A DNA stretch of 64,000 nucleotides, from the NCBI GenBank assembly GCA_035533755.1, contig DATLTC010000089.1, positions 1 through 64,000 of the forward strand, in the 5' to 3' direction. The position numbers and the translations under genes were made by a program. This stretch comes from Gemmatimonadaceae bacterium (lineage in GTDB: Bacteria > Gemmatimonadota > Gemmatimonadetes > Gemmatimonadales > Gemmatimonadaceae). How positions within the stretch are numbered: position 1 is the stretch's first letter; each line of letters opens with the position of its first letter. Below, in pieces: positions 35,527-44,382 of the stretch. The notes under the pieces are model-generated. The model had not been told where the DNA came from. It did not search any database and saw nothing but the letters and a program-made list of their open reading frames with translations.

Positions 35527-36990
35527 ATGTCCATGATCCGTCACGCGCTCCGCGGGGGATTCCTCGCCGTCCTGTTCGCCGCGGCGCCGCCGCTCGGCGC
35601 CCAGCAGTCGCTCACCCTCCAGCAGACCGTGGAGCTGGCCCAGCGGCAGGGCCTGCTGGCGCAGGCGGCGCACGAGAGTCTGGTGGCGGCGCGGGCGCGC
35701 GACCGCGCCTACGGGGCCCGGCTGCTGCCGCAGGTGACGCTCGGCGGCACCATCCCCGACTACAGCCGCGCCATCGTGCCCGTGATCCAGCCCGACGGCT
35801 CGCAGCTGTTCACGCCGCTCCAGCAGACCACGTCGCAGCTCGGGCTCAACGTGACGCAGAAGCTGCCCTTCACGGGCGGCAATCTCAGCGTCTCGTCGTC
35901 GCTGCAGCAGTTCCGGATGAGCGGCGCCCAGCAGATCCACACCTGGACGGCCGTGCCGGTGACGGTGAGCCTCCAGCAGGGCATCCTGCGGCCCAACACC
36001 ATCCGGTGGGACACCCGCGCGCAGGATCTCACCACCGAGGTCGCCGAACGCCAGTACCTCGAGTCGCGCGAGAACGTGGCGCTGCAGGCCGCCAACGCCT
36101 TCTTCGACCTCTATTCGGCCCGGTCGGCACGGGACAACGCCGAGCGCAACGTGGCCGTGAACGACACGCTGTACACGCTCAACAAGGGCCGATTCCAGGT
36201 GGGCAAGATCGGCGAGAACGACCTCCTCCAGAGCGAGCTGGCCGTGCTCCGCGCCCGCACGGCGCTGGACGCCGCCAACCTCGACTACGACCGCGCGCTC
36301 GCCGCGTTCCGCCTTGCCGTCAACCTGCCCGCCGGCGCCGACGTGCGCATCGTCGTCACGTCCGACCTCCCGCAAATGCACATCGACACGGCCATGGCCG
36401 TGCAGCAGGCGCTCCGCAACAGCTCGGCGATCGCGGGGCTGGAGTTGCAGGACGTGCAGGCGCGCCGCGCCGTGACCGAGGCCAAGCTCTCCACCGGCGT
36501 CGGCGCCACGCTGCAGGCGAGCTTCGGGTTCAACGCCAGCGGCTCGGGCCCCACCGCCGCCTACTCGAATCTGCTCCAGGCGCAGCAGCTGTCGCTCGGC
36601 GTGCAGGTGCCGCTCATCCAGTGGGGGGCGCACTCCGACGACGTCGAGGCCGCCCAGGCGGACCAGTCGCGCATCGCCGCCACGTCGCGCATCTCCCGCG
36701 AGCAGACCATCCAGAACGCGCGGTTCGCCGCCCTCCAGGTGACGCTGGCGGCGAGCAACCTCGCCGTGTCGGCCAAGGCGGACACCGTGGCGTCCAAGCG
36801 ATTCGCCGTCGCCTACCAGCGATACGTGATCGGCAAGATCGGCGTCGACAACCTCTACATCGCCCAATCCGACAAGGACCAGGCGCTCCAACAGTACGTG
36901 CTGGCGCTGCGCGGGTACTGGTCCGCGTACTACGTGCTGCGCCAGCTCACGCTGTACGATTTCGCGGAGGACCGGCCCATCCGGCGCTGA
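35527..36990 (+). CDS. TolC-family outer-membrane channel of the efflux operon
   Basis: A 487-residue protein with a signal peptide ending near PPLGAQQ and two OEP repeats with long coiled helices. KGRFQVGKIGENDLLQSELAVLRART is the conserved hairpin between repeats, echoed by the YVIGKIGVDNLYIAQSDKDQA run near the end. It starts 3 bases after the permease. It would provide the exit duct for the adaptor-permease pair encoded upstream. Confidence 0.92.
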   Translation: MSMIRHALRGGFLAVLFAAAPPLGAQQSLTLQQTVELAQRQGLLAQAAHESLVAARARDRAYGARLLPQVTLGGTIPDYSRAIVPVIQPDGSQLFTPLQQTTSQLGLNVTQKLPFTGGNLSVSSSLQQFRMSGAQQIHTWTAVPVTVSLQQGILRPNTIRWDTRAQDLTTEVAERQYLESRENVALQAANAFFDLYSARSARDNAERNVAVNDTLYTLNKGRFQVGKIGENDLLQSELAVLRARTALDAANLDYDRALAAFRLAVNLPAGADVRIVVTSDLPQMHIDTAMAVQQALRNSSAIAGLELQDVQARRAVTEAKLSTGVGATLQASFGFNASGSGPTAAYSNLLQAQQLSLGVQVPLIQWGAHSDDVEAAQADQSRIAATSRISREQTIQNARFAALQVTLAASNLAVSAKADTVASKRFAVAYQRYVIGKIGVDNLYIAQSDKDQALQQYVLALRGYWSAYYVLRQLTLYDFAEDRPIRR

Positions 36991-37029
36991 CGCGCGGCTA
37001 GCGGTCGCCTCCCGCCCCGCCACTGCTTC

Positions 37030-37048
37030 CGCCGCGCCCGCCGCGGCG
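37030..37048 (+). terminator. Small stem-loop after the efflux operon
   Basis: CGCCGCG (37030-37036) pairs perfectly with CGCGGCG (37042-37048) across a 5-base loop, 40 bases after the tolC-like stop and 60 before cydA. It is short and fully GC, with no T-run. Confidence 0.3.
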
Positions 37049-37109
37049 TCCGCGCCCTCGCTCGCCATCCCCCAGTTGCCCCGCGTCCCGGAACGTGTGA
37101 GCGTATAGG

Positions 37110-38426
37110 ATGACCGATCTGCTCGCGGCCCGCTCGCAGATGGCGATCTCGCTCGGATTCCACATCGTGTTCGCCGAGATCGGCATCGCCATGCCCCTGA
37201 TGATGGTGCTGGCCGAATGGCGCGGGCTCCGAACCGGAGATCGCGAGTACCTGCAATTGGCGCGACGATGGGCGAAGGGGGTGGCGGTCCTGTTCGCCGT
37301 GGGCGCCGTGTCCGGCACCGTGCTCTCGTTCGAACTCGGCCTCCTCTGGCCCTCGTTCATGAAGTTCGCCGGGCCGATCATCGGCGTGCCGTTCTCGCTC
37401 GAGGGATTCGCGTTCTTCACCGAGGCGATCTTCCTCGGCGTCTATCTCTACGGCTGGGAGCGGATCTCGCCCCGCGCGCACCTGCTGGCCGGCGTCATCG
37501 TCCTCTCGAGCGGCGCCGCGTCGGCCGTCTTCGTGCTCATGGTGAATGCGTGGATGAACACGCCCACCGGCGTGACGATGTCCGGCGGACAGATCGTGGC
37601 CGTGGATCCGGTGGCCGGCATGCTGAGCCCGGCCGCGTTCCCGCAGGCCCTGCATATGCTGCTCGCCGCCTACGCGTCCACCGGGCTCGCCGTGGCGGGC
37701 GTGCATGCCTGGATGCTCCGGCGCGGCGCCGCGCCCGGCTTTCACCGCCGGGCGCTCATCGTGGCGCTCTGGGTGGGCGCGCCGGCCGCCGTCCTGCAGC
37801 CCCTCTCCGGCGACATCAGCGCCCGCCTCGTGGCCCAGACCCAACCCGTGAAGCTGGCCGCCCTCGAGGGGCAGTTCCACACGGAGCGCGGCGCGCCGCT
37901 GCGCCTTGGCGGCTGGCCCGACGAACAGGCGGCGACCACGCGCTACGCCCTGCAGATTCCGCACGGCCTGTCCGTACTCGCATACCATCAATGGAACGCC
38001 GAGGTCCAGGGCCTCACCGCGTTTCCACGCGCCGACTGGCCGCCGGTGGCGCCGGTGCACGTGAGCTTCCAACTGATGGTCGCGCTGGGAACGGCGATGG
38101 CGCTGGTGGCGCTCTGGGCGGCGTGGGTGGGGTGGCGCCGGCGCGACATCGCCGAACAGGCATGGCTGCTCCGCGCGCTGATCGTGGTGGCGCCGTTCGG
38201 GTTCATCGCCACCGAGGTGGGGTGGATGGTCACCGAGGTCGGGCGCCAGCCGTGGGTGGTCCAGGGGCTCCTGCGCACCGCCGATGCCGTGACGCCGATG
38301 CCGGGGCTCATCGTTCCACTCACCGTGTTCACGCTCCTCTACGTGGTGCTGGGCGCGGTGGTGGTGGCGGTGATCACCGGCATGGTGCGCGACACGGACG
38401 GCGCGGCGAACGGGGTGGACGCGTGA
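37110..38426 (+). CDS. cydA: Cytochrome bd quinol oxidase subunit I
   Basis: A 438-residue membrane subunit that oxidises quinol and carries the haems of a bd-type oxygen reductase. Visible features: His18 in SLGFHIVFAEIGIA (haem b595 ligand region), the SFELGLLWPSFM and FSLEGFAFFTEAIFLGVYLYGWERI helices with conserved glutamates, the quinol-site KLAALEGQFHTE and RQPWVVQG near the C-terminus. At 438 residues it has the short Q-loop seen in CIO-type oxidases rather than the long loop of E. coli (522 aa). Bd oxidases have high oxygen affinity and resist cyanide and sulfide. It overlaps cydB by 4 bases (GTGA). Confidence 0.95.
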   Translation: MTDLLAARSQMAISLGFHIVFAEIGIAMPLMMVLAEWRGLRTGDREYLQLARRWAKGVAVLFAVGAVSGTVLSFELGLLWPSFMKFAGPIIGVPFSLEGFAFFTEAIFLGVYLYGWERISPRAHLLAGVIVLSSGAASAVFVLMVNAWMNTPTGVTMSGGQIVAVDPVAGMLSPAAFPQALHMLLAAYASTGLAVAGVHAWMLRRGAAPGFHRRALIVALWVGAPAAVLQPLSGDISARLVAQTQPVKLAALEGQFHTERGAPLRLGGWPDEQAATTRYALQIPHGLSVLAYHQWNAEVQGLTAFPRADWPPVAPVHVSFQLMVALGTAMALVALWAAWVGWRRRDIAEQAWLLRALIVVAPFGFIATEVGWMVTEVGRQPWVVQGLLRTADAVTPMPGLIVPLTVFTLLYVVLGAVVVAVITGMVRDTDGAANGVDA

Positions 38427-39460
38427 CCGGCGCGTTCGCGCACTTCGGGCTGCCCGAACTGTTCGCCGCGATCATCGTCGTGGCGCTCAACGTGTACATC
38501 CTCACCGGGGGCGCCGATTTCGGCGGCGGCGTGTGGGACCTGCTCGCCAGCGGGCCGCGACGCGACCGGCAGCGCGATCTCATCGCCCACGCCATCGGGC
38601 CGATCTGGGAAGCCAATCACGTATGGCTCGTGCTCGTGGTGGTGCTCACCTTCACGGCGTTCCCGGCCGCATTCGCCACGCTGGGCACGGTGCTGCACAT
38701 CCCGCTGGCGCTGATGCTCGTGGGGATCGTCATGCGCGGCTCGGCGTTCGTGTTCCGCAGCTACGGCAGCCGCACGTGGGAGCAGCGCCGGAACTGGGGA
38801 CGCGTGTTCGCCGTGGCCAGCACCCTCACCCCCCTGCTGCTCGGCGTCGTGATCGGCGCCGTCTCCACCGGCGCCGTGGGCGAGGCGCAGACGCGGGTCG
38901 GCGCGGCGGGGTTCCGCAGCGTGTACGTGGCGCCCTGGTGGTCGCCGTTCCCGATCGCGGTGGGCGTACTGGCGCTCGCGCTGTTCGCGATGCTGGCCGC
39001 CGTCTATCTGGCGTACGAGACGCGCGACGAGGCGCTGCGCGAAGACTTCCGGCGGCGCGCGCTCGCGGCGGCCGCCGCGGTATTCGCGGCGGCGTTCGGC
39101 GCCCTGGCCGTGGCGCACCTCGAAGCGCCGATGGTGCGGGCCGGGCTCGAGAACTCGGTATGGGCCCTGCCGTTCCAGCTCGCCACCGGCGTGGCCGCGC
39201 TCACGGCCATCGGCGCGTTGTGGCGGCGACGCTACGCCGTGGCCAGGCTGGCCGCCGCCGCGCAGGTATCGCTCATTCTCTGGGGCTGGGCGTTTGCCCA
39301 GTTCCCCAATGTGGTGCCGCCGGGCCTGACCATCGAGAACACCGCCGCGCCGCGGATCACCCTCGAACTCGTGGCCTGGGCGCTGGGGGCCGGCGCCGCG
39401 CTGCTCATTCCGTCGCTGCTCTATCTGCGCCGCACCTTCGCGGCGCGACGGACGCGCTGA
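38423..39460 (+). CDS. cydB: Cytochrome bd quinol oxidase subunit II
   Basis: A 345-residue polytopic partner of CydA. It has the family N-terminal signature LTGGADFGGGVWDLLA and IWEANHVWLVLVVVLTFTAFP, followed by about eight more hydrophobic helices. It begins with GTG inside the cydA stop, so the two subunits are made in a coupled way. No cydX-type small subunit or cydDC exporter follows; the downstream gene is convergent. Confidence 0.95.
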   Translation: MTGAFAHFGLPELFAAIIVVALNVYILTGGADFGGGVWDLLASGPRRDRQRDLIAHAIGPIWEANHVWLVLVVVLTFTAFPAAFATLGTVLHIPLALMLVGIVMRGSAFVFRSYGSRTWEQRRNWGRVFAVASTLTPLLLGVVIGAVSTGAVGEAQTRVGAAGFRSVYVAPWWSPFPIAVGVLALALFAMLAAVYLAYETRDEALREDFRRRALAAAAAVFAAAFGALAVAHLEAPMVRAGLENSVWALPFQLATGVAALTAIGALWRRRYAVARLAAAAQVSLILWGWAFAQFPNVVPPGLTIENTAAPRITLELVAWALGAGAALLIPSLLYLRRTFAARRTR

Positions 39461-39485
39461 CGCGCCGGCCCCCCGCCCTCGATCG

Positions 39486-40559
39486 CTAGAACGCCGCGCC
39501 GGCCGGCAACGGCGGCTCGGCCACGTACCGCACCGGGATCTCGCCGGTGAGCGTGCCCAGGAACGCGCGAATGTCCTGCACCTGCGCCGGCGTGAGATCC
39601 ACCCCGAGCTGGTACCGGCCCATCATCACGATCGCCGAATCGAGCGAGCCCACCGACCCGTCGCTGAAATACGGACCGGTCTTCGCCACGTTGCGTAGCG
39701 TCGGCACCTTGAACACGAACAGGTCGCTGGCCGCCTTGGTCACGGCAATGCGCCCGCTATCGGCCGTGGTCGGCCACGCGCGCACCAGCCCCGCCTTCTG
39801 GAACAGCTGGCCGCCCACGTACGCGCCGGCGTGACACGCCGTGCAGCCCGCGGCGATGAACGTCTTGGCGCCCCGCTTCTCCTGCGCCGTGAGCGCCGCC
39901 GTATCGCCTTTCAGGAAGGCGTCCCACCGGCTCGGCGTCACCAAACCGCGTTCGAACGCCCCGATGGCGCGCCCCACGTTGTCGTACGTCACCGGATTGG
40001 GCTGGCCCGGGAACGCGGCTGCGAACGCCGCGCGATACTTGGCCGACGCCTTCAGATGGTCCAACACCGCGCTGCTGCCCGGCATGCCCATCTCCGCCGG
40101 ATTGAGGATCGGCCCCTTGGCCTGCTCTTCAACATTGGGAGCGCGGCCATCCCAGAATTGCGCCACCTGTCCGGCGGCGTTGTACACGGTGGGGGAGTTG
40201 CGCGAGCCTTCCTGACCCTTGTGGCCAAAGCTCACCCGGCGTCCATCGGCGCCGTAGCCGTTGAGCGCGTGGCACGAATTGCACGACACATCGTGTCCAT
40301 TGGACAGCAACGTCTCGTAATACAGCGTCCGCCCGAGCGCGATCTCGGCATCGCTCGGCGGCTGGCCGGGCGCGTCCATGCGCGCCGGCAACGGCGCGAA
40401 CATCGCCAGGTCGGTGGGGGTGAGTTGCGCGTCCTGAGCCGTGGCTACCGTGCGGCCTTGCGTGGCTGCCGGGGCCGCCTGTCTGGATTCCTGCTGGGTA
40501 CCGCAGGCCACCGCCACGAGGAGCGTGGCACCAATGACCGAGAATCGTATCGTACGCAT
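39486..40559 (-). CDS. Dihaem cytochrome c peroxidase/MauG family lipoprotein
   Basis: A 357-residue periplasmic dihaem protein. Two haem c motifs: CNSCH at 93-97 and CTACH at 239-243. A lipobox (LLVAVACG) gives a lipidated Cys19. SPTVYNA, QFWDGRA and the NPAEMGMP run are hallmarks of the CcpA/MauG family. Such enzymes reduce hydrogen peroxide with electrons from small cytochromes, or modify proteins. It converges on cydB, and the adjacency suggests a role alongside respiration under oxidative stress, though nothing shows shared control. Confidence 0.92.
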   Translation of the reverse strand: MRTIRFSVIGATLLVAVACGTQQESRQAAPAATQGRTVATAQDAQLTPTDLAMFAPLPARMDAPGQPPSDAEIALGRTLYYETLLSNGHDVSCNSCHALNGYGADGRRVSFGHKGQEGSRNSPTVYNAAGQVAQFWDGRAPNVEEQAKGPILNPAEMGMPGSSAVLDHLKASAKYRAAFAAAFPGQPNPVTYDNVGRAIGAFERGLVTPSRWDAFLKGDTAALTAQEKRGAKTFIAAGCTACHAGAYVGGQLFQKAGLVRAWPTTADSGRIAVTKAASDLFVFKVPTLRNVAKTGPYFSDGSVGSLDSAIVMMGRYQLGVDLTPAQVQDIRAFLGTLTGEIPVRYVAEPPLPAGAAF

Positions 40560-40668
40560 GAGGGGCCTCCCTGAGCTGTCATCCTGCCGTCCATAGCAGA
40601 GGATAGACGGAAGGAGGGCGGTCCCCTGTCAGGCGAATCACGCCGCGCGTGTCAGGGGCGCACCGCAC

Positions 40669-40699
40669 ACGGGCGGCGGCGCCATGCGCCGCCGCCCGT
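40669..40699 (-). terminator. 13-bp perfect stem-loop after a small gene
   Basis: ACGGGCGGCGGCG (40669-40681) is exactly inverted at 40687-40699 with a 5-base loop. It lies 23 bases past the stop of the minus-strand gene at 40723 and upstream of the peroxidase start. No U-run follows. Confidence 0.5.
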
Positions 40700-40722
40700 T
40701 GCCTGCCCGCCACCACCGGCGG

Positions 40723-41151
40723 CTAGCGCAGCGGCACCGGCACCCAGTTGGTGTGCGGGAACAGGATGCCCGCCACCGCGCCGGCGATCACGCTGAGCCC
40801 GATGACCACGTCGTGGTCGTTGTGCGACGTGACCGGGTAGAGTGCCGCCCCGAGCGCGATGCCGAGGGCCGTGCCCACGAGGATGCTCTTGGTGTAGGCC
40901 GGCCGGGCCTGCTCCACGCGGAGGATGAGCGGCACCGCGATCGACCGCGTGATCTGATTGGCCCCGCGGGGCCGCAGCCACACCGAGTCCATCGACTGCT
41001 GCTGGAGCACGCCGGTGATGGCCGTCTGCGGCCCGTGAATGCGCAGGGTCACGCCCGACGGCAGCGGAGCGATGCCCTGTGCCGACGCGGGACGGGCCGC
41101 GACGGCCAGACCGACGAACAGGAGCGCGAGCGCGAGGATTCGACGCATCAT
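40723..41151 (-). CDS. Small exported/membrane protein, unknown
   Basis: A 142-residue protein with a signal peptide ending at RPASAQG, a beta-type middle (VTLRIHGPQTAITGVLQQQSMDSVWL) and two glycine-rich hydrophobic segments near residues 92-108 and 116-132 that resemble glycine-zipper helices. No family named with confidence. The Met pair at 41151 follows AGGGAA and is taken as the start. It lies about 160 bases after recG on the same strand, with a short GCCGGG/CCCGGC hairpin (41270-41287) between, so it may be transcribed alone. Confidence 0.6.
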   Translation of the reverse strand: MMRRILALALLFVGLAVAARPASAQGIAPLPSGVTLRIHGPQTAITGVLQQQSMDSVWLRPRGANQITRSIAVPLILRVEQARPAYTKSILVGTALGIALGAALYPVTSHNDHDVVIGLSVIAGAVAGILFPHTNWVPVPLR

Positions 41152-41309
41152 GAAATTCCCTGGGAGTCCTGGATTGAGCCACGGGGCACTGTGAGGAATA
41201 CGCACCACGCGCGGGAACGTTGCCGCCGCGTGCATCCCGCGAATGCGATAAGCCTCACGGGCGGACATCGCCGGGTCAAGGCCCGGCCCCCGGCACGCCG
41301 CGACGCGGA

Positions 41310-43412
41310 TCACCCCACGTGGAACAGCTCCACCGCCCGCGCGTACCGCTCGCCGAGCACGCGCCGCAATGGCGCGCTCTCCCGGGTGGTGAGCCCGGGA
41401 TCCCGGGCCAGCAGCGCCTCGGCCATCTCGCGCGCCCAGTCGCTCAACGCGGCGTCGCGCAGCGGATCGGCCACCTTGAACGTGGGCACGCCGCTCTGCC
41501 GCTCGCCGAACAGATCGCCCATGCCGCGCAGCCGCAGATCCGCTTCGGCGATCGCGAATCCGTCCTCGGTGTCCACAAAGATCTGCAACCGCTGCTTGGC
41601 CTCGCGCCCCACGTCGCCGAGCAGGATGCAGTAGCTCTGCTCCCCGCCCCGCCCCACGCGGCCGCGCAGCTGGTGAAGCTGCGACAGCCCGAACCGCTCG
41701 GGGTGCTCGATCACCATCACCGTGGCGTTGGGCACGTCGATGCCCACCTCGATCACCGTCGTCGCCACGAGGACGTCCACCTCGCCGTCGCGGAACCGCC
41801 GCATGATGTCGTCGCGCTCGTCGTTGGGCACCCGCCCGTGCAGCAGCGCCACGCGCCGGTGCGCGAACGCCGTCGTGCGCAGCGATTCGTACATCGTCGT
41901 CGCCGCCTTGAGATCGAGCTTCTCCGATTCCTCGATCACCGGATACACGATGTACGCCTGCCGGCCCTTCTCCACTTCGCGGTCCACGAACTGCATCACG
42001 CGGTCGCGCGACCCATCGGCACGGAAGATCGTCGTGACCGGCCGTCGGCCCGGCGGCCGCTCGTCCAGGAAGCTGAGGTCGAGGTCGCCATAGATGGTGA
42101 GCGCCAGCGAGCGCGGAATGGGCGTGGCGCTCATCAACAGGATGTCCGGCATCTCGCCCTTGCCCGTGAGCGCCTTGCGCTGCTCGACGCCGAATCGGTG
42201 CTGCTCGTCGATGGCCGCGAACCCCAGCCGCGCGAACTCCGTGGTCTGCTGCACCAGCGCGTGGGTGCCAATCACCAGCTCCGGCCACTCCTGCGCCAAC
42301 GGCGGCTCGAGCTGCGCCAGCCGCTTGGCGATCGCCTTGCGTTCGCGCGGCGCCACGCTGCCGGTGAGCAGCAACGGCGCCACGCCGAGCGGGGCCAGCA
42401 GCGCCGTCATCGTGCGGTGGTGCTGCTCGGCCAGCAGCTCCGTGGGCACCATGATCGCCGCCTGGAAGCCGTTCTCCAACGCCAGCAGCGCCGCGAACAC
42501 GGCCACGATCGTCTTGCCGCTGCCCACGTCGCCCTGCAGCAGCCGGTGCATCCGGCGGTCGCTGCACATGTCGCCCACGATCTCGCGCAGGGCGCGCACC
42601 TGCGCGTGCGTGAGCTCGTAGGGCAGCGACTCGCGCAGCCGCGTGGTGAGATTCCGCCGGTTCTCGAATCGGATGCCGCGCCGCGTCTCGCGCGCCAGCG
42701 CCTTCACGCGCTGATGCAGCAGATGCACGAAGAACAGCTCCTCGAACGCCAGCCGGTCGCGCCCCCGGTACGCGTCGGCCAGCGTCTGCGGGCGGTGCAC
42801 CATGCGCAGCGCGTCGCGAATGCCCACCACGCCGGCGCGCTCCAGGATCTCCGGCGGGAAGTACTCGTGCACCTGCGGCAGCAGCGCGTCGAGGTGGGTG
42901 TCCACGATCGTGCGGATGACCTTGAACGACAGCCCCTCGGTGGCCGGATACACCGCCAGCACCCGCCCCTTGGCCGTGCCCTCGTCGTCGGGCCCGAGGT
43001 TGACGAACTCGCGCGGCGCCAGTTGGCGGCCGTGATAGAAGCGCACGGTGCCCGACGCCAGCAGCACGTCGCCCTTGTCGATGCTGCGGTCCAGGAACGG
43101 CTGGCCCGGCCACGCCGCCTCGATCATCCCGCTGTCGTCCTGCAGCACCGCCTGGAAGATCCGCAGCCCCTTGCGCGTGGGGAGCACGCCCTTGGAGATC
43201 ACCCGCCCGATCACCGTGGCGTCCTCCCCCGTGCGCAGCGAGGCGATGCGCGACACCGTGCTCGCGTCCTCGTAGCGGTGCGGGATGAGCCACACGAGAT
43301 CGCGCGCCGTGGTCACCTGCATCTTCTGGAACGCCACGGCGCGCCGGGGGCCCACCCCCTTGAGAAAGGTGACGGGCGTGTCGAGGGCCACCCGCGGACT
43401 CGCCGTCGCCAT
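41310..43412 (-). CDS. recG: ATP-dependent DNA helicase RecG
   Basis: A 700-residue helicase that regresses stalled forks and processes branched DNA. The N-terminal wedge/OB domain spans about 60-160. Helicase motifs follow in order: GDVGSGKT (Walker A), MVPTELLAEQHH, IDEQHRFG (DEQH box), LLMSATPIPRSLAL and the RecG C-terminal QLRGRVGRGG motif VI. Full family length. It starts 1 base after the ftsY stop, so it is the last gene of the ftsZ-ftsY run. Confidence 0.97.
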   Translation of the reverse strand: MATASPRVALDTPVTFLKGVGPRRAVAFQKMQVTTARDLVWLIPHRYEDASTVSRIASLRTGEDATVIGRVISKGVLPTRKGLRIFQAVLQDDSGMIEAAWPGQPFLDRSIDKGDVLLASGTVRFYHGRQLAPREFVNLGPDDEGTAKGRVLAVYPATEGLSFKVIRTIVDTHLDALLPQVHEYFPPEILERAGVVGIRDALRMVHRPQTLADAYRGRDRLAFEELFFVHLLHQRVKALARETRRGIRFENRRNLTTRLRESLPYELTHAQVRALREIVGDMCSDRRMHRLLQGDVGSGKTIVAVFAALLALENGFQAAIMVPTELLAEQHHRTMTALLAPLGVAPLLLTGSVAPRERKAIAKRLAQLEPPLAQEWPELVIGTHALVQQTTEFARLGFAAIDEQHRFGVEQRKALTGKGEMPDILLMSATPIPRSLALTIYGDLDLSFLDERPPGRRPVTTIFRADGSRDRVMQFVDREVEKGRQAYIVYPVIEESEKLDLKAATTMYESLRTTAFAHRRVALLHGRVPNDERDDIMRRFRDGEVDVLVATTVIEVGIDVPNATVMVIEHPERFGLSQLHQLRGRVGRGGEQSYCILLGDVGREAKQRLQIFVDTEDGFAIAEADLRLRGMGDLFGERQSGVPTFKVADPLRDAALSDWAREMAEALLARDPGLTTRESAPLRRVLGERYARAVELFHVG

Positions 43413-43413
43413 C

Positions 43414-44349
43414 CTATTCGTCGCTCAACAGCTCCCGCGCGAACTCCGCAGGATCGAACGGCGCGAGATCCTCGGCCGCTTCGCCCACGCCGAGGAATTT
43501 CACCGGCACGTCAATGGCTTCGTGCACCGCCACCACCACCCCGCCCCGCGCCGTGCCGTCGAGCTTCGTGACCACGAGGCCCGTCACCGGCACCGCCGAC
43601 GTGAACGTCCGTGCCTGGACCACCGCATTCTGTCCGATCGTTCCGTCGAGCACGAGCAGCGTCTCGTGCGGGGCCCCCGGCAGCCGCTTGGTGATCACGC
43701 GGGCCACCTTGCGCAACTCGTCCATGAGCCCGCTCGACGTGTGCAGCCGCCCCGCCGTGTCCACGATCAGCACGTCCACCCCCCGCGTGATCGCCGCGTC
43801 GATCGCGTCGAAGGCCACGGCCGCCGGATCGCCGCCCGCCTGCGCCCCGATGAACTCCGCCCCCGTGCGCTCGGCCCACACCCGGAGCTGGTCGATGGCG
43901 CCGGCGCGGAACGTGTCCCCCGCCGCCACCATCACGCGCTTGCCTTCGGCCCGCAGCTGCGCGCTCAGCTTGCCGATGAACGTGGTCTTGCCCGCCCCGT
44001 TCACACCGATGATCAGGATCACGGCCGGCTTGGCCTCGGGCAGCACGAGCGCGGGATCGCTGCGCCCCGCCCGCAGCGCCGCCTCGACGCCCTCGGCCAG
44101 CGCCTCGCGGAACTCCTCGTCGGTCTTGACCTGCCCGCGCTTGGCGCGCGCCTCGACCTCGGCCACCAGGCGGAGCGTCACCGGCACCCCGAAGTCGGCC
44201 TCGAGCAGCAGCTCCTCGAGCCCCTCCAGCGACCCTTCCCTGACCCCGCCGCGCACCAGCACGCCCACGTCGCGCAGCGCCACGTCCTTGAGACGCTGCC
44301 AGATGGAGCGACGCGGCGTATCGCCGGATTTCCGGAGCAGGCGTGGCAT
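43414..44349 (-). CDS. ftsY: Signal recognition particle receptor FtsY
   Basis: A 311-residue SRP-type GTPase that docks ribosome-SRP complexes at the membrane. The NG domain is complete: N domain about 20-105, G1 GVNGAGKTTFIGKL, DTFRAGAIDQL, DTAGRLHTSSGLMDEL and TKLDGTARGG, ending in FLGVGE and the family tail. The acidic A domain of E. coli FtsY is absent, as in many bacteria. ATG at 44349 chosen; a TTG at 44358 adds three residues. It lies 33 bases after the vWA membrane gene. Confidence 0.97.
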   Translation of the reverse strand: MPRLLRKSGDTPRRSIWQRLKDVALRDVGVLVRGGVREGSLEGLEELLLEADFGVPVTLRLVAEVEARAKRGQVKTDEEFREALAEGVEAALRAGRSDPALVLPEAKPAVILIIGVNGAGKTTFIGKLSAQLRAEGKRVMVAAGDTFRAGAIDQLRVWAERTGAEFIGAQAGGDPAAVAFDAIDAAITRGVDVLIVDTAGRLHTSSGLMDELRKVARVITKRLPGAPHETLLVLDGTIGQNAVVQARTFTSAVPVTGLVVTKLDGTARGGVVVAVHEAIDVPVKFLGVGEAAEDLAPFDPAEFARELLSDE

Positions 44350-44382
44350 GGCAGGCAATCTAACGGAGGCCCGGGCGCCCCA

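Noticed and set aside
32671-37068. A very long minus-strand open frame (1465 codons) antisense to the efflux operon and the start of cydA
   Set aside because: It lies opposite four well-supported genes, is rich in Arg/His/Val/Gly as antisense GC-rich frames are, and has no recognisable domain or ribosome site.
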